A stretch of DNA of 64,000 nucleotides from Nitrospirota bacterium. Lineage in GTDB: Bacteria; Nitrospirota; JACRHL01. The stretch's first letter is position 1. Each line of letters opens with the position of its first letter. The stretch is from the NCBI GenBank assembly GCA_029881725.1, contig JAOUMB010000012.1, positions 1-64,000 of the forward strand, given 5' to 3'. The notes under the pieces were generated by a model, which was not told where the DNA came from, made no database searches, and worked only from the letters and a program-made list of their open reading frames with translations. A program made the translations under genes and the position numbers. This document shows positions 35,914 through 44,800 of the stretch, piece after piece.

Positions 35914-36267
35914 TTAGAGGAAGTCCTCTTCTTCCTTAATGGTATCAAGAATCGTGTCGATGGTAATCAAAGCGACCGAAATCACGTTGGCCACCAGCGC
36001 CCCGATGGCCAGCCCCTTGGCCAGGGTGACTTCGCCGAAGCCGAAAAAGGCCACCATCGCCGGGATCAGGTGCAGGTCCGCCACCAGACTGGTGGCCATC
36101 AACTCCGCACCCAGGGTCTTGCGCGACCCCAGCTTGAGCAGCGTGGCGATCAGGCTCATGGCGACGGTGATTACCAGGTTGTACGGATCCCCGCCGTACA
36201 CAAAGCTGGCGTTGCTGGTCAGCGCCATCAGGATGAAAAATATGGAGGCGACCTTACCCCAGTCCAT
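35914..36267 (-). CDS. Small membrane protein next to a K+ channel (DUF6394-like, tentative)
   Basis: 117 residues with three or four hydrophobic helices: [61 protein letters not shown] and [19 protein letters not shown], then a charged KEEEDFL end. The ATLLKLG-SR[18 protein letters not shown] region resembles, from memory, the DUF6394 family often placed beside potassium channel genes. Its start is 12 bp after the channel gene, so it is likely a partner or accessory subunit (inference). Confidence 0.7.
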   Translation of the reverse strand: MDWGKVASIFFILMALTSNASFVYGGDPYNLVITVAMSLIATLLKLGSRKTLGAELMATSLVADLHLIPAMVAFFGFGEVTLAKGLAIGALVANVISVALITIDTILDTIKEEEDFL

Positions 36268-36279
36268 GTTGCGTGCTCC

Positions 36280-37371
36280 TTACGCTTTGGGGGTGGCGCC
36301 GGTGGCCACCGCCTTTTCCTGAAGGGTTTCCGCCATGCGGTCCAACTGCTTGGGCGTGCCGATCACCATCAACGTGTCGCCCGGGCGAATGCGCTCCTCG
36401 GGGGACGGGTTGATATGCACCTTGCGCCCCTCGCGCTTGATGGCCACCACGTAGGCGCCAGTCCGTTTGCGCAGGTCGGAATCGCGGATGGTCTTGCCGG
36501 TGATGGGCATCTCCGCTTCCACCGACACCTCGCGGATGTCCAGTTCGGTGTACTCGCCGAACGCCACCTGCTCCAGAATGCTGCGGGCGCCCAGGGTCGG
36601 CGGGCGCAGGGCCAGGGAGCCGATGCGGGTTCCGATCAGATTGTCCGGGCTGATCACGTAATCGGCCCCCACCCGCTCCAGACGCGCCTTGGATTCGGCA
36701 TCGGAGCAGGTGCTGACGATAAACAGGTCGCGCCCGGTGGCGTCTTCCACAATGCGGCCGGTCACCACCACGGTGATGTTGTCCGAATCGTTCTTGAACG
36801 TGGTGATGATGCCGCGCGCCTGCCCCACCGCCGCCTTGCGGTAGCTCTCGTGCTTGAAATAGTCGCCCTGGATGAAGAACTCGATGTTGTCCTGCTTCAG
36901 TTTGCGCAACCGGTTGGCCTCGGCCTCGATCACCACAAAATCCACCCCGCGCCGCTTGAACACCGAGGCCAGCTCCTGGGAGATGGCGGTGTAGCCAACG
37001 ATAATGTAGTGGTCGGTGAACTGTCTGATGCGTGCTTCCATGGTCTGGATCCGGAACAGGCCGAACATGTCGCGCCGGGTAATCACCTCGACGAACACAC
37101 CGACGGAGTAGGTGAACACCGCGAAGCCGCCGAAGATCAGCCCCATGGTGAAAATGCGCCCCGCGTTGGACAGCGGGTGTATCTCGCCGAAGCCGACGGT
37201 GGCCACCGAGATCACCGTCATGTACAGGGCGTCCACAAACGGGAAGCCGTCGATCGCCATAAATCCCATGGTGCCGACCAGCAGCAGCAGGATGGTGAGG
37301 ATTAATGGCGGCCGCAGACGCGCCAAGGCGTCAAAGAAGTCCCCCTGATTTTTCTCCGGAGAACTTCTCAC
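36280..37371 (-). CDS. Potassium channel with RCK (TrkA-N/TrkA-C) domains
   Basis: 363 residues from GTG 37371 with GGGAG about 7 nt upstream. Two TM helices (about 22-41 and 71-94) flank a pore helix and the selectivity filter TVGFGE (about 59-64). A cytoplasmic RCK domain begins DHYIIVGYTAISQELASVF near residue 119; the Rossmann glycine motif is partly changed, as in MthK-type RCK domains. A TrkA-C domain ends the protein (VSVEAEMPITGKTIRDSDLR, RPGDTLMVIGTPKQLDRM). It should be a gated K+ channel in the inner membrane. The small membrane protein downstream is probably translated with it. Confidence 0.9.
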   Translation of the reverse strand: MRSSPEKNQGDFFDALARLRPPLILTILLLLVGTMGFMAIDGFPFVDALYMTVISVATVGFGEIHPLSNAGRIFTMGLIFGGFAVFTYSVGVFVEVITRRDMFGLFRIQTMEARIRQFTDHYIIVGYTAISQELASVFKRRGVDFVVIEAEANRLRKLKQDNIEFFIQGDYFKHESYRKAAVGQARGIITTFKNDSDNITVVVTGRIVEDATGRDLFIVSTCSDAESKARLERVGADYVISPDNLIGTRIGSLALRPPTLGARSILEQVAFGEYTELDIREVSVEAEMPITGKTIRDSDLRKRTGAYVVAIKREGRKVHINPSPEERIRPGDTLMVIGTPKQLDRMAETLQEKAVATGATPKA

Positions 37372-37453
37372 TGGGCGGCTCCCATGTCAGGGTGCTCCCG
37401 TGTCATTGGTCGGGAATTCTACGCCCCCCGCGCCGCGTGTCAAGCGGCGCGGC

Positions 37454-37490
37454 AAAAAGCCCCCCGGGGGCCGACTTCCGGCCCCCGGGG
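37454..37490 (-). terminator. Strong intrinsic terminator after the ferredoxin-NADP reductase gene
   Basis: CCCCGGGGGCCG and CGGCCCCCGGGG form a perfect 12-bp stem (37462-37490) followed on the minus strand by GGCTTTTTG. It lies directly after the 37498 stop. Confidence 0.9.
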
Positions 37491-37497
37491 AACAGAG

Positions 37498-38568
37498 CTA
37501 CTTGGATCCGGCCGGCAGGCCACGCACACTGGTAAACACGTGCGAGGCCTTCTTGCCCGGGCGGATGTAGGGGATGCAGTTCTGCACCGCGATGGAAGCG
37601 TCCGCAAACCCGGTGAGGATCAGCTTGATCTTCTGCGGGTAGGAGGCGATATCGCCCACCGCGAACACGCCCGGAATGTTGGTCTGCATGTCGGCTTCCA
37701 CCTTGATGGCGGAGTCCTCGAAACGCAGGTCCCACTTCACGATCGGCCCCAGGTCATTCTTGAACCCGAGCAGGCACAGCAGACGGTCGCACTTGAGGTT
37801 GAGCTCCTCGCCGTCCTTGTTCTCCACCGTGACGCTGGTCACGTGGCCGTTGCCGTCCACGTCCATGGTCTTGAAGTTGTAAGGGGTGATGATGTTCACG
37901 GTCCCCTTCTCGGCCATGTCGCGCATGACGGAAACGCTGTGGCCGGCGGCGCGGAACTCGTTGCGGCGGTGCACCACGTGCAGGGATTTGGCGGCCTCGC
38001 CCAGGCCCATCACCCAGTCCACGGCCGAATCACCACCACCCAGGATGACCACGTCCTTGCCGGCAAACACCGACTTGTCGCGCACGGCGGTGTAGACGCC
38101 CTTGTCCTCGCCGTGTTTGGCGAACAGGTCCTCGTCCGGCACGCGCGGGGTGAAGGCGCCGATGCCGGCGGCAATGACCACCGAACGGGAGTAGAACACG
38201 TTGCCCGCGCTGGTGGTGACGGCCAGGATGCGGTTCTTCAGGCGCTGCACGTCGACCACGGTCTCGTTCAGGTGAATCTCCGGCTTGAACTGCTGGGCCT
38301 GCTCGTGCAGCCGGTCCACCAGTTCCTTGGCGGTAACCTTGGGGAAGCCGGGAACGTCGTAGATGACCTTTTCCGGATACAGGGCGGTGAGCTGGCCGCC
38401 CACCTGCGGCATGCTGTCGATCACCCGGCAGTTGGCCTCCTGGACACCGGCGGAAAACACGGTGAACAGGCCCGCGGGGCCAGCGCCAACCACGGTGATG
38501 TCTTTAATCTGGTCCGCGGTAAGAACCTCGCCGCTCTCCAGGGTCAGGTCGTCGTCGTGCTCGGACAT
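37498..38568 (-). CDS. Ferredoxin-NADP+ reductase, thioredoxin-reductase-like (YumC type)
   Basis: 356 residues from ATG 38568 with GAGGAAA before it; the frame upstream is not part of the protein. FAD-binding motif ITVVGAGPAGLFT near the N-terminus, then MPQVGGQLTALYPEK, the NADPH motif VVILGGGDSAVDW, and the C-terminal GVFAVGDIASYPQKIKLI. The redox CxxC of thioredoxin reductase is absent, which fits the dimeric ferredoxin-NADP reductase group. It exchanges electrons between NADPH and ferredoxin or flavodoxin; the ferredoxin is not encoded nearby. A strong terminator follows. Confidence 0.9.
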   Translation of the reverse strand: MSEHDDDLTLESGEVLTADQIKDITVVGAGPAGLFTVFSAGVQEANCRVIDSMPQVGGQLTALYPEKVIYDVPGFPKVTAKELVDRLHEQAQQFKPEIHLNETVVDVQRLKNRILAVTTSAGNVFYSRSVVIAAGIGAFTPRVPDEDLFAKHGEDKGVYTAVRDKSVFAGKDVVILGGGDSAVDWVMGLGEAAKSLHVVHRRNEFRAAGHSVSVMRDMAEKGTVNIITPYNFKTMDVDGNGHVTSVTVENKDGEELNLKCDRLLCLLGFKNDLGPIVKWDLRFEDSAIKVEADMQTNIPGVFAVGDIASYPQKIKLILTGFADASIAVQNCIPYIRPGKKASHVFTSVRGLPAGSK

Positions 38569-38728
38569 GGTTTCCTCGCTTTTTTTAACAGGTAAACAGG
38601 CCAGGGAATCAGTTTCCCCCGTAACGGTGCGGGCCGGGAACGGCGTTTTGTTTCTGCAAACCAAAAACACACGGATCGGTCGACGCAACTCGGTTGGGGT
38701 CGAAAATTAGACCAGTTTTGGGAGCCGC

Positions 38729-38758
38729 CTGTCAATGCCCTTCGGTTCGGCCTATAAT
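38729..38758 (+). promoter_or_regulatory. Promoter upstream of nadE
   Basis: CTGTCA (38729-38734), 18-nt spacer, perfect TATAAT (38753-38758). The leader before the GTG at 38809 would be about 45 nt. Confidence 0.6.
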
Positions 38759-38808
38759 CGGCCGGTTTTCAATCCTGTCGCCGTTACCTGCCGCGAGGAA
38801 GCCGCCCT

Positions 38809-40497
38809 GTGAGTTCGCCCGCCCCCATCCGCATCGCCCTGGCCCAGATCAACGCCACCGTGGGGGCCATGTCCGCCAATGCGGACCGCATCGTGGCGCG
38901 CATCGACGAGGCCAGGCGGGCCGGTGCCCACCTGGTGGCGTTTCCGGAACTGGCGGTGTGCGGGTATCCGCCGGAGGATCTGCTGTTCCACCCGCGCTTC
39001 GTGGACGAAAACCGCGCCGCGCTGGACCGGATCGCCGCCGCCTGTGACGGCATTCACGCGGTGGTGGGGTTCGTGGACCGGGCGGCCAACCACCTGTACA
39101 ACGCGGCGGCGGTGCTGGGAGGCGGCCGGGTGGCCCATGTCTATCACAAGGCGCACCTGCCCAACTACGGCGTATTCGACGAGCAGCGCTACTTCACACC
39201 CGGCGGCGAGGCCCCGGTGTTCCGTCTGGGGCAGGCCCTGTTCGGCATCAACGTATGCGAGGACATCTGGATTGCCGATGGGCCCGCCCGCGCGCAGGGG
39301 CGGGCGGGAGCGCGCCTGATCCTGAACATCAACGCCTCCCCCTACCACGCGGGAAGGCGGGAGGAACGGGAGCAGATGCTGCGGGAACGGGCCGGCGAGT
39401 GCGGCGCCACCATCTGTTACACCAATCTGGTGGGCGGTCAGGACGAACTGGTGTTCGACGGCCAGAGCCTGGTGGTCACCCCGGACGGCACGGTGCTCGC
39501 TCACGGCCCGGCGTTCGAGGAGGCCCTGCTGCTGATCGATCTGCCCGCCAGCGGGGGGGAATCCGCCCCCGCGGATGCGGTGGTGCTGTCCGATTCCCCC
39601 CTGCCCACATCCAAAACACCGGTGCAAACCGCCCACGACGCGCCCCTGTCGCGTCTGGAGGAAATCCGCCGCGCCCTGCTGCTGGGCATCCGCGACTACT
39701 TCGCCAAAAACGGTTTTGAAAAGGCGCTGATCGGCCTGTCGGGCGGTGTGGATTCCGCGCTGGTGGCGGTGTTGGCGGCGGAAGCCCTGGGGGCGGAGAA
39801 CGTCACCTGCGTGTTCATGCCGTCCCGCTATTCGGCGGACGAATCCCGCACCGATGCGATGCAACTGGCCCGTAATCTGGGGGTGACCTGCCACGAAATC
39901 GGCATCGAAGGGCTGTTTTCGGCCTACCTGGACACCCTGTCCCCCCTGTTCGGCGACCGGCCGCCCAACGAGGCGGAGGAGAACCTTCAGGCCCGCGTAC
40001 GCGGCAACCTGCTGATGGGGCTGTCCAACAAGTTCGGCTGGCTGGTGCTGACCACCGGCAACAAGAGCGAGATGGCGGTGGGATACGCCACCCTGTACGG
40101 CGACATGGCGGGCGGCTTTGCCGTGATCAAGGACCTGCCCAAGGTGCTGGTCTACGACCTGTCCCGCCACATCAACCAGACGGCGGACCGGCCGGTGATT
40201 CCCCAAAACATCCTTACCCGTGAACCGTCCGCCGAGCTGCGGGCCGACCAGAAGGACAGCGATTCCCTGCCCCCCTACGAGGTGCTGGACCCGATCCTGG
40301 AGGCGTACGTGGAGAAAAACCGCCCGGTGGACGAGATTGCCGCCCTCGGGTTCGACGCCACCACGGTGCGCCGGGTCATCGGGCTGGTGGACCGGGCGGA
40401 ATACAAGCGGCGGCAAGCCCCGCCGGGCATCCGCATCACCCCCCGCGCCTTCGGCCGCGACCGGCGCATGCCGATCACCAACCGGTTTCGGGAATAA
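38809..40497 (+). CDS. nadE: Glutamine-dependent NAD+ synthetase
   Basis: 562 residues from GTG 38809. Makes NAD+ from nicotinate adenine dinucleotide using glutamine nitrogen. The N-terminal nitrilase-type glutaminase domain has the Glu in FPELAVCGYPPEDLL, the Lys in YHKAHLPNYGVFDEQRYF and the nucleophile Cys in GINVCEDIW. The C-terminal synthetase domain has the PP-loop SGGVDSALV, GNLLMGLSNK, TTGNKSEMAVGY and FAVIKDLPKVLVY. Length and order match the two-domain enzyme, so no separate amidotransferase is needed. The ATP-grasp gene follows after 73 bp. Confidence 0.95.
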   Translation: MSSPAPIRIALAQINATVGAMSANADRIVARIDEARRAGAHLVAFPELAVCGYPPEDLLFHPRFVDENRAALDRIAAACDGIHAVVGFVDRAANHLYNAAAVLGGGRVAHVYHKAHLPNYGVFDEQRYFTPGGEAPVFRLGQALFGINVCEDIWIADGPARAQGRAGARLILNINASPYHAGRREEREQMLRERAGECGATICYTNLVGGQDELVFDGQSLVVTPDGTVLAHGPAFEEALLLIDLPASGGESAPADAVVLSDSPLPTSKTPVQTAHDAPLSRLEEIRRALLLGIRDYFAKNGFEKALIGLSGGVDSALVAVLAAEALGAENVTCVFMPSRYSADESRTDAMQLARNLGVTCHEIGIEGLFSAYLDTLSPLFGDRPPNEAEENLQARVRGNLLMGLSNKFGWLVLTTGNKSEMAVGYATLYGDMAGGFAVIKDLPKVLVYDLSRHINQTADRPVIPQNILTREPSAELRADQKDSDSLPPYEVLDPILEAYVEKNRPVDEIAALGFDATTVRRVIGLVDRAEYKRRQAPPGIRITPRAFGRDRRMPITNRFRE

Positions 40498-40570
40498 ACG
40501 GGCGCTTTCCTTCAGGTTCCGGTCCCTTGTGCCGATGGGGGATGTTAACGCCCCTGGCAACGGGGGTGCT

Positions 40571-41968
40571 ATGTTTGTCATAGCTTCGGGACGCACCCAG
40601 ATGCCGCCCAAACCCCATACCGCCCCCCTGCCCGTCACCACCCGCATCGGGCAACTTCCCCCCACCTGGGATCATTCCGCCGTGTTCTTTGCGGACCTGT
40701 ACGCCATCTTCTATGGCGAACCGGAAAAGACCCGCGAACTGCAACGCAGCGTTAGCGGATTTTTCGGCTACGGCGGGCGGCTGATCCCCATGCTCGACCT
40801 GCTCTATCGGGGCAGCGGCAACGTGCTGATCCTGCACCAGGAACCGGAACCCGCCACCCTGGACTATTTTCGCCGCCTGGGGTTATCGCTGCCGCAGATC
40901 GAAATCCTGGATCACACCCGCTTTCCCACTTTTCTGGACGGCATTCGCGGACGGCCCGATCTGGTCAAATCCCTCGGCGGCCACCCGGCGGAGGTGATCG
41001 ACGGCTACGTCACCGACCGGCACCTGGAATACATCGCCCTGGACCTGAACAAGCCATTGGTCAACAGCTACAGGCAGGGGCGCGACGCCAACAACAAGGT
41101 GCTCCTCCACCGCTTTCTGGCCCAGGCGGGCATGCCCATGTTCGACGGCGGCGAATTCTGCCCGGGCGACGGCTTTGACGACATCATCCGCATGCTTTCC
41201 GACATGGGCTACGGCCGCGCCGTGGTGCGCTCGTCACTGGGCGCCTCCGGCTTTGGCGTGGCCACCCTGGACCTGGACGTGGACTTCGACGCCGGGCTGC
41301 CCGGCCACCTGATGGACGAATCGTGCGTGCTGGTACAAGGTTGGGTGGAGCCGGGGCGGCTGGGCATCACCCGTGTTTCCTCCCCCAGCGTGCAGTTCTT
41401 CATCGGCGATCACGGCATCGAACTGTTCGACCTGACCGGGCAACTGCTCAAGGACGCCAGCGTGCACGAAGGCAACATCACCCCACCGGTGGACCTGCCC
41501 GGGGATCCCGGTGTGGTGGACGAGATTCTGGAGCAGTCGCGGCGGGTGGTGACCTGGGTGGCGGGCACCGGTTACCGGGGCACCGGCAGCATCGATTTCC
41601 TGGTCTATTCGCAAACGAAAAAGACCCGCGTGGTGGTGTGCGAGGTCAACGCCCGCGTTACCGGCGCCACCTACCCGTCGCTGCTGGCGCGCCATTTTCG
41701 TCCGGGACGGGCGTGGCTGATGCGCAACTTCGGCTTCGAGCCTGTATCCGCCGCCACCGGATTGCTGGAGCGGCTGGAGCGTTCCGGCCTGCTGTATCTG
41801 CCGGGCAACCGGGAAGGGGTGCTGCCGATCAACTGCATTCCGGACGAAAACGGGCGTATCATCAAGGCGCAATTGCTGTTTTTGGCCGACACACCGGAAC
41901 GCTGCCTGGACATGATCGACACCTGCCAACAAACCCTTCCCGACGCCCGTCACGATGAGCGAGATTGA
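40571..41968 (+). CDS. ATP-grasp ligase, PGM1/pre-ATP-grasp-like
   Basis: 465 residues from ATG 40571, preceded by GGGGGT. The first 160 residues are an unusual pre-ATP-grasp-like region (VSGFFGYGGRLIPM, NVLILHQEPEPATLDYFRRLGL). The ATP-grasp part starts near 174 (NNKVLLHRFLAQAGMPMFDG), with the nucleotide loop VVRSSLGASGFGV (218-230) and the metal-binding EVNAR-x-TGATYP (358-368). A C-terminal region of about 90 residues follows. Such enzymes join a carboxylate to an amine using ATP; PGM1-type members make peptide bonds. The substrate is unknown. Its end overlaps the following M20 hydrolase gene by 14 bp, so the two are very likely made together. Confidence 0.75.
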   Translation: MFVIASGRTQMPPKPHTAPLPVTTRIGQLPPTWDHSAVFFADLYAIFYGEPEKTRELQRSVSGFFGYGGRLIPMLDLLYRGSGNVLILHQEPEPATLDYFRRLGLSLPQIEILDHTRFPTFLDGIRGRPDLVKSLGGHPAEVIDGYVTDRHLEYIALDLNKPLVNSYRQGRDANNKVLLHRFLAQAGMPMFDGGEFCPGDGFDDIIRMLSDMGYGRAVVRSSLGASGFGVATLDLDVDFDAGLPGHLMDESCVLVQGWVEPGRLGITRVSSPSVQFFIGDHGIELFDLTGQLLKDASVHEGNITPPVDLPGDPGVVDEILEQSRRVVTWVAGTGYRGTGSIDFLVYSQTKKTRVVVCEVNARVTGATYPSLLARHFRPGRAWLMRNFGFEPVSAATGLLERLERSGLLYLPGNREGVLPINCIPDENGRIIKAQLLFLADTPERCLDMIDTCQQTLPDARHDERD

Positions 41969-43064
41969 GGCCCGCCTCGTCGATCTGCTGAAGGACCTGA
42001 TTCTGGTCCGCTCCACCGACGACAACCCGGAAGGGCTGCACCACGCCCTGCGGCTGATCCGCAGCCATATCGAGGACATTCCCGGCATCCGCGTGGAAAA
42101 CCACGAGTCGAACGGCCTGCCGTCCTTCGTGGCCCTGCCCGCCAGCGTGGCCCGGGCCGACGTGCTGCTGGTGGCCCACACGGACGTGGTGGAGGGTCCG
42201 TCGGAGCACTTTTATCCGGTGGTGGAGGAAGGCCGTCTGTACGGGCGCGGCGCGGGCGACATGAAGGGGCAGATCTCCATTCTGGTGGCCCTCATGCGCG
42301 ACATTCTCACCGCCAACCCGGACGCCCCGCTGGGGCTGATGATCACCACCGACGAGGAGTCCGGCGGTGAAAACGGCACCGGCTACCTGCTGGAAGAGGC
42401 CGGATACCGCTGCAACACGGCCATCATCCCCGACTCGGGCCGGTTGAACGAGATCGTGGTGGTGGAAAAGGGGCTGATCAACGGGCGCATCGTGTCCCGT
42501 GGCCGCTCCGGGCACAGTTCCCGCCCGTGGAATGCCGACAACGCGGTCCACCGGCTGATGGAAAACCTGTTCAACGTGCGCGCCCATTTTGAAAAGCTGG
42601 CGGCGGAAAACCACGAGGCCCACTGGCACCCCACCCTGTCCGCCAACATCCTGCACACGGACAACCACACCCACAACCTGATTCCCGACATGGCCAGCGC
42701 CACCGTGGACCTGCGCTACACGGAGCACTACACCTCCCAGGCAATGATCGACATGGTGCGCGGCCTGCTGGACGCGGACACCCGCTTCGAGGTGGACATC
42801 ACCGCCGAGCCGCTGCATACGGAAGCCGACCCGCGTTTTTTAAAGATCACCGAGGAGATCACCGGCCAACCGGCGGTCACCAAAAAGGAGCACGGCGGCT
42901 CCGACGGGCGCTACTTCACCCGCCACGGCATCCCGGTGCTCATGTCCCGCCCCGAGGTGGGAGGGTTGCACTCCAACCGGGAGTGGATCGACATTGAATC
43001 CATGGGCACGCACTACCGGATTCTGGACCGGTATCTGCGGGAACGATTTGGGATGGAGCCCTGA
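41955..43064 (+). CDS. M20-family metallohydrolase (ArgE/DapE-like)
   Basis: 369 residues. Two-zinc amidohydrolase with the ligands in VAHTDVV (H75, D77), GRGAGDMKGQ (D102), TTDEESGG (catalytic E134, ligand E135), IIPDSGR (D160) and GGLHSNREWI (H339). The dimerisation domain lies between about 175 and 285. Members of this group cut amide bonds of N-acyl amino acids or small peptides. It differs from classical DapE and ArgE enough that I would not assign either. The 14-bp overlap with the ATP-grasp ligase gene suggests a linked making and breaking, or trimming, of the same amide product (inference). Confidence 0.85.
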   Translation: MSEIEARLVDLLKDLILVRSTDDNPEGLHHALRLIRSHIEDIPGIRVENHESNGLPSFVALPASVARADVLLVAHTDVVEGPSEHFYPVVEEGRLYGRGAGDMKGQISILVALMRDILTANPDAPLGLMITTDEESGGENGTGYLLEEAGYRCNTAIIPDSGRLNEIVVVEKGLINGRIVSRGRSGHSSRPWNADNAVHRLMENLFNVRAHFEKLAAENHEAHWHPTLSANILHTDNHTHNLIPDMASATVDLRYTEHYTSQAMIDMVRGLLDADTRFEVDITAEPLHTEADPRFLKITEEITGQPAVTKKEHGGSDGRYFTRHGIPVLMSRPEVGGLHSNREWIDIESMGTHYRILDRYLRERFGMEP

Positions 43065-43142
43065 ACAAACCCTCTTGACCGGCCTCCCCATCCCCGCCAC
43101 CATACGGGCCTTCGATTCCCTGACCTCTCCACACGGCCCGCC

Positions 43143-44003
43143 ATGACCCCTTCCGACACCTATCAACTGATCGACTCCGGCGACGGCCGCAAGCTGGAAC
43201 AGGTGGGGCCGCATCTGCTGGTGCGCCCCGCCGCCCAGGCCGTGTGGCGGCCACGCCTGCCCAAGGGGCGGTGGAAGGCCGCCGATGCCGTGTTCGTGCG
43301 CGAGGGCGAGGGGGACATGTCGTGGACCGCCAGAAAGCCGCTGCCCGACCAGTGGGCCATCGAACTGGCCGGAGCCACCTTCCGCATCAAGACCACCGGC
43401 TTCGGGCATCTGGGGCTGTTCGCCGAACAGCAGGGCAACTGGGCATGGATCCGCGAGCAGGTCAAAACCCTCGCCGGTCGAACCCAACGACCGCCCTCGG
43501 TGCTGAACATGTTCGCCTACACCGGCGGCAGCACCCTGGCCGCCCTGGCCGCCGGGGCCGAGGTGACCCATCTGGACGCCAGCCGGGGCATTGTGGACTG
43601 GGCGCGGGAAAACGCCGCCCTTTCCGGCCTGGCCGACGCCCCGTGCCGCTGGATGGTGGACGACGTGCGCAAATTCGTGCAGCGGGAACTGCGCCGCGAG
43701 CGCGTGTATGACGGCATCATCCTCGATCCCCCCAGCTTCGGGCGCGGCAGCAAGGGGCAGGTGTGGAAGATCGAGGAGCATCTGGCTCCCCTGCTGGCCG
43801 ACTGCCGGGCGCTGATGGGCGCAGCGCCCGGATTCGTGCTGCTCAGCGCCCACACCCCCGGCTTTTCACCCATCGCCCTGCAAAACATGCTGGCGGACGC
43901 CATGCCCGAAGGGCGCATGACCTGCGGCGAAATGACCATCGCCGAAGCGGAAGGGGGCCGTCTGCTCCCCTCCGGCACCTGGGCGCGCTGGAGCGGCGCA
44001 TGA
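43143..44003 (+). CDS. SAM-dependent methyltransferase, RlmI-like catalytic domain
   Basis: 286 residues. The class I SAM fold shows VLNMFAYTGGSTLAALAAGA (SAM loop), THLDASRGIVDWARENA (acidic ribose contact) and the catalytic-type LDPPSFGRGSKG, as in RlmI/RlmK 23S rRNA methyltransferases. The N-terminal PUA domain of RlmI is replaced by a shorter unrelated segment, so the RNA target is not certain. It lies 78 bp after the M20 gene and overlaps the next methyltransferase gene by 4 bp; a pair of RNA methyltransferases made together is plausible. Confidence 0.82.
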   Translation: MTPSDTYQLIDSGDGRKLEQVGPHLLVRPAAQAVWRPRLPKGRWKAADAVFVREGEGDMSWTARKPLPDQWAIELAGATFRIKTTGFGHLGLFAEQQGNWAWIREQVKTLAGRTQRPPSVLNMFAYTGGSTLAALAAGAEVTHLDASRGIVDWARENAALSGLADAPCRWMVDDVRKFVQRELRRERVYDGIILDPPSFGRGSKGQVWKIEEHLAPLLADCRALMGAAPGFVLLSAHTPGFSPIALQNMLADAMPEGRMTCGEMTIAEAEGGRLLPSGTWARWSGA

Positions 44004-44800
44004 TCACCAGCGCCACCAATCCGAAGGTGAAGGCCGTGGTCAAACTGCGCACCGCGCGGGAACGGGCGCGCACCGGGCACATTCTGATCGACGGTGCCCG
44101 CGCCGTGGCCATGACCGAGGGCCGGGGCATGACCCTGATCGAGGCGTTCTGGTGCCCCCAGGAGGCCTCTCAGGAGGAACACGATCTGGCGCAGCGCCTG
44201 GCGGAGGCGGACATTCCGGTGCAGCCGGTGGCCCCCGGCGCGTTCAAGAAAATGGCCTACGGGGACGGGCCGGACCGGCTGCTGGTGGTGGCCGAGCGCC
44301 CCGCCACCGCGCTGGACGCCCTGTCCCCGCCGGACCCGGCCTTGGTGCTGGTGGTGGAGGGGGTCGAAAAGCCGGGCAACCTGGGCGCCCTGCTGCGCAC
44401 GGCGGACGCGGCGGGGGCGCATGGGGTGATCGTGTGCGATCCCGCCTGCGACCCCTACGGCCCCAACGTGGTGCGGGCCAGCCGGGGCACCGTGTTTTCG
44501 GTTCCCATGGCGGTGGCCGGTGCGGAGGAAATCGTACCGTGGCTGCACAAAAACGGTATTGTACTGATTGCCGCCACGCCGGACGGCACGGTGCCTTACA
44601 CCAAAGCGGCCCTGGATCAACCGTGCGCCATCGCCCTGGGCGCGGAGCACGCCGGGGTGTCGGAGGTGCTCCGGGCCGCCGCTGCCCAGCGGGTGAGCCT
44701 GCCCATGCGCGGCGCGGCCGACTCGCTGAATGTTTCCGTCACCGGGGCGGTGCTGCTCTACGAGGCGCTGCGCCGCCGAGATGAAAGGGATTCCCGATGA
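44000..44800 (+). CDS. TrmH/SpoU-family RNA methyltransferase
   Basis: 266 residues from ATG 44000 in the stop of the preceding gene. The N-terminal substrate-binding domain begins ITSATNPKVKAVVKLRTARERARTG in two parts, as in the TsnR/SpoU group. The knotted SAM domain has motif 1 VVEGVEKPGNLGALLRTADAAGA, motif 2 IALGAEHAGVSEVLR and motif 3 LPMRGAADSLNVSVTGAVLLYEA. It probably 2'-O-methylates rRNA or tRNA; the site is not predictable here. It is distinct from the RlmB-like gene at 1512. Confidence 0.87.
   Translation: MITSATNPKVKAVVKLRTARERARTGHILIDGARAVAMTEGRGMTLIEAFWCPQEASQEEHDLAQRLAEADIPVQPVAPGAFKKMAYGDGPDRLLVVAERPATALDALSPPDPALVLVVEGVEKPGNLGALLRTADAAGAHGVIVCDPACDPYGPNVVRASRGTVFSVPMAVAGAEEIVPWLHKNGIVLIAATPDGTVPYTKAALDQPCAIALGAEHAGVSEVLRAAAAQRVSLPMRGAADSLNVSVTGAVLLYEALRRRDERDSR

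Noticed and set aside
36280-37371. Possible frameshifted or broken RCK domain because of the altered glycine motif
   Set aside because: The domain is full length and similar substitutions occur in MthK-type RCK domains, so it is probably functional.
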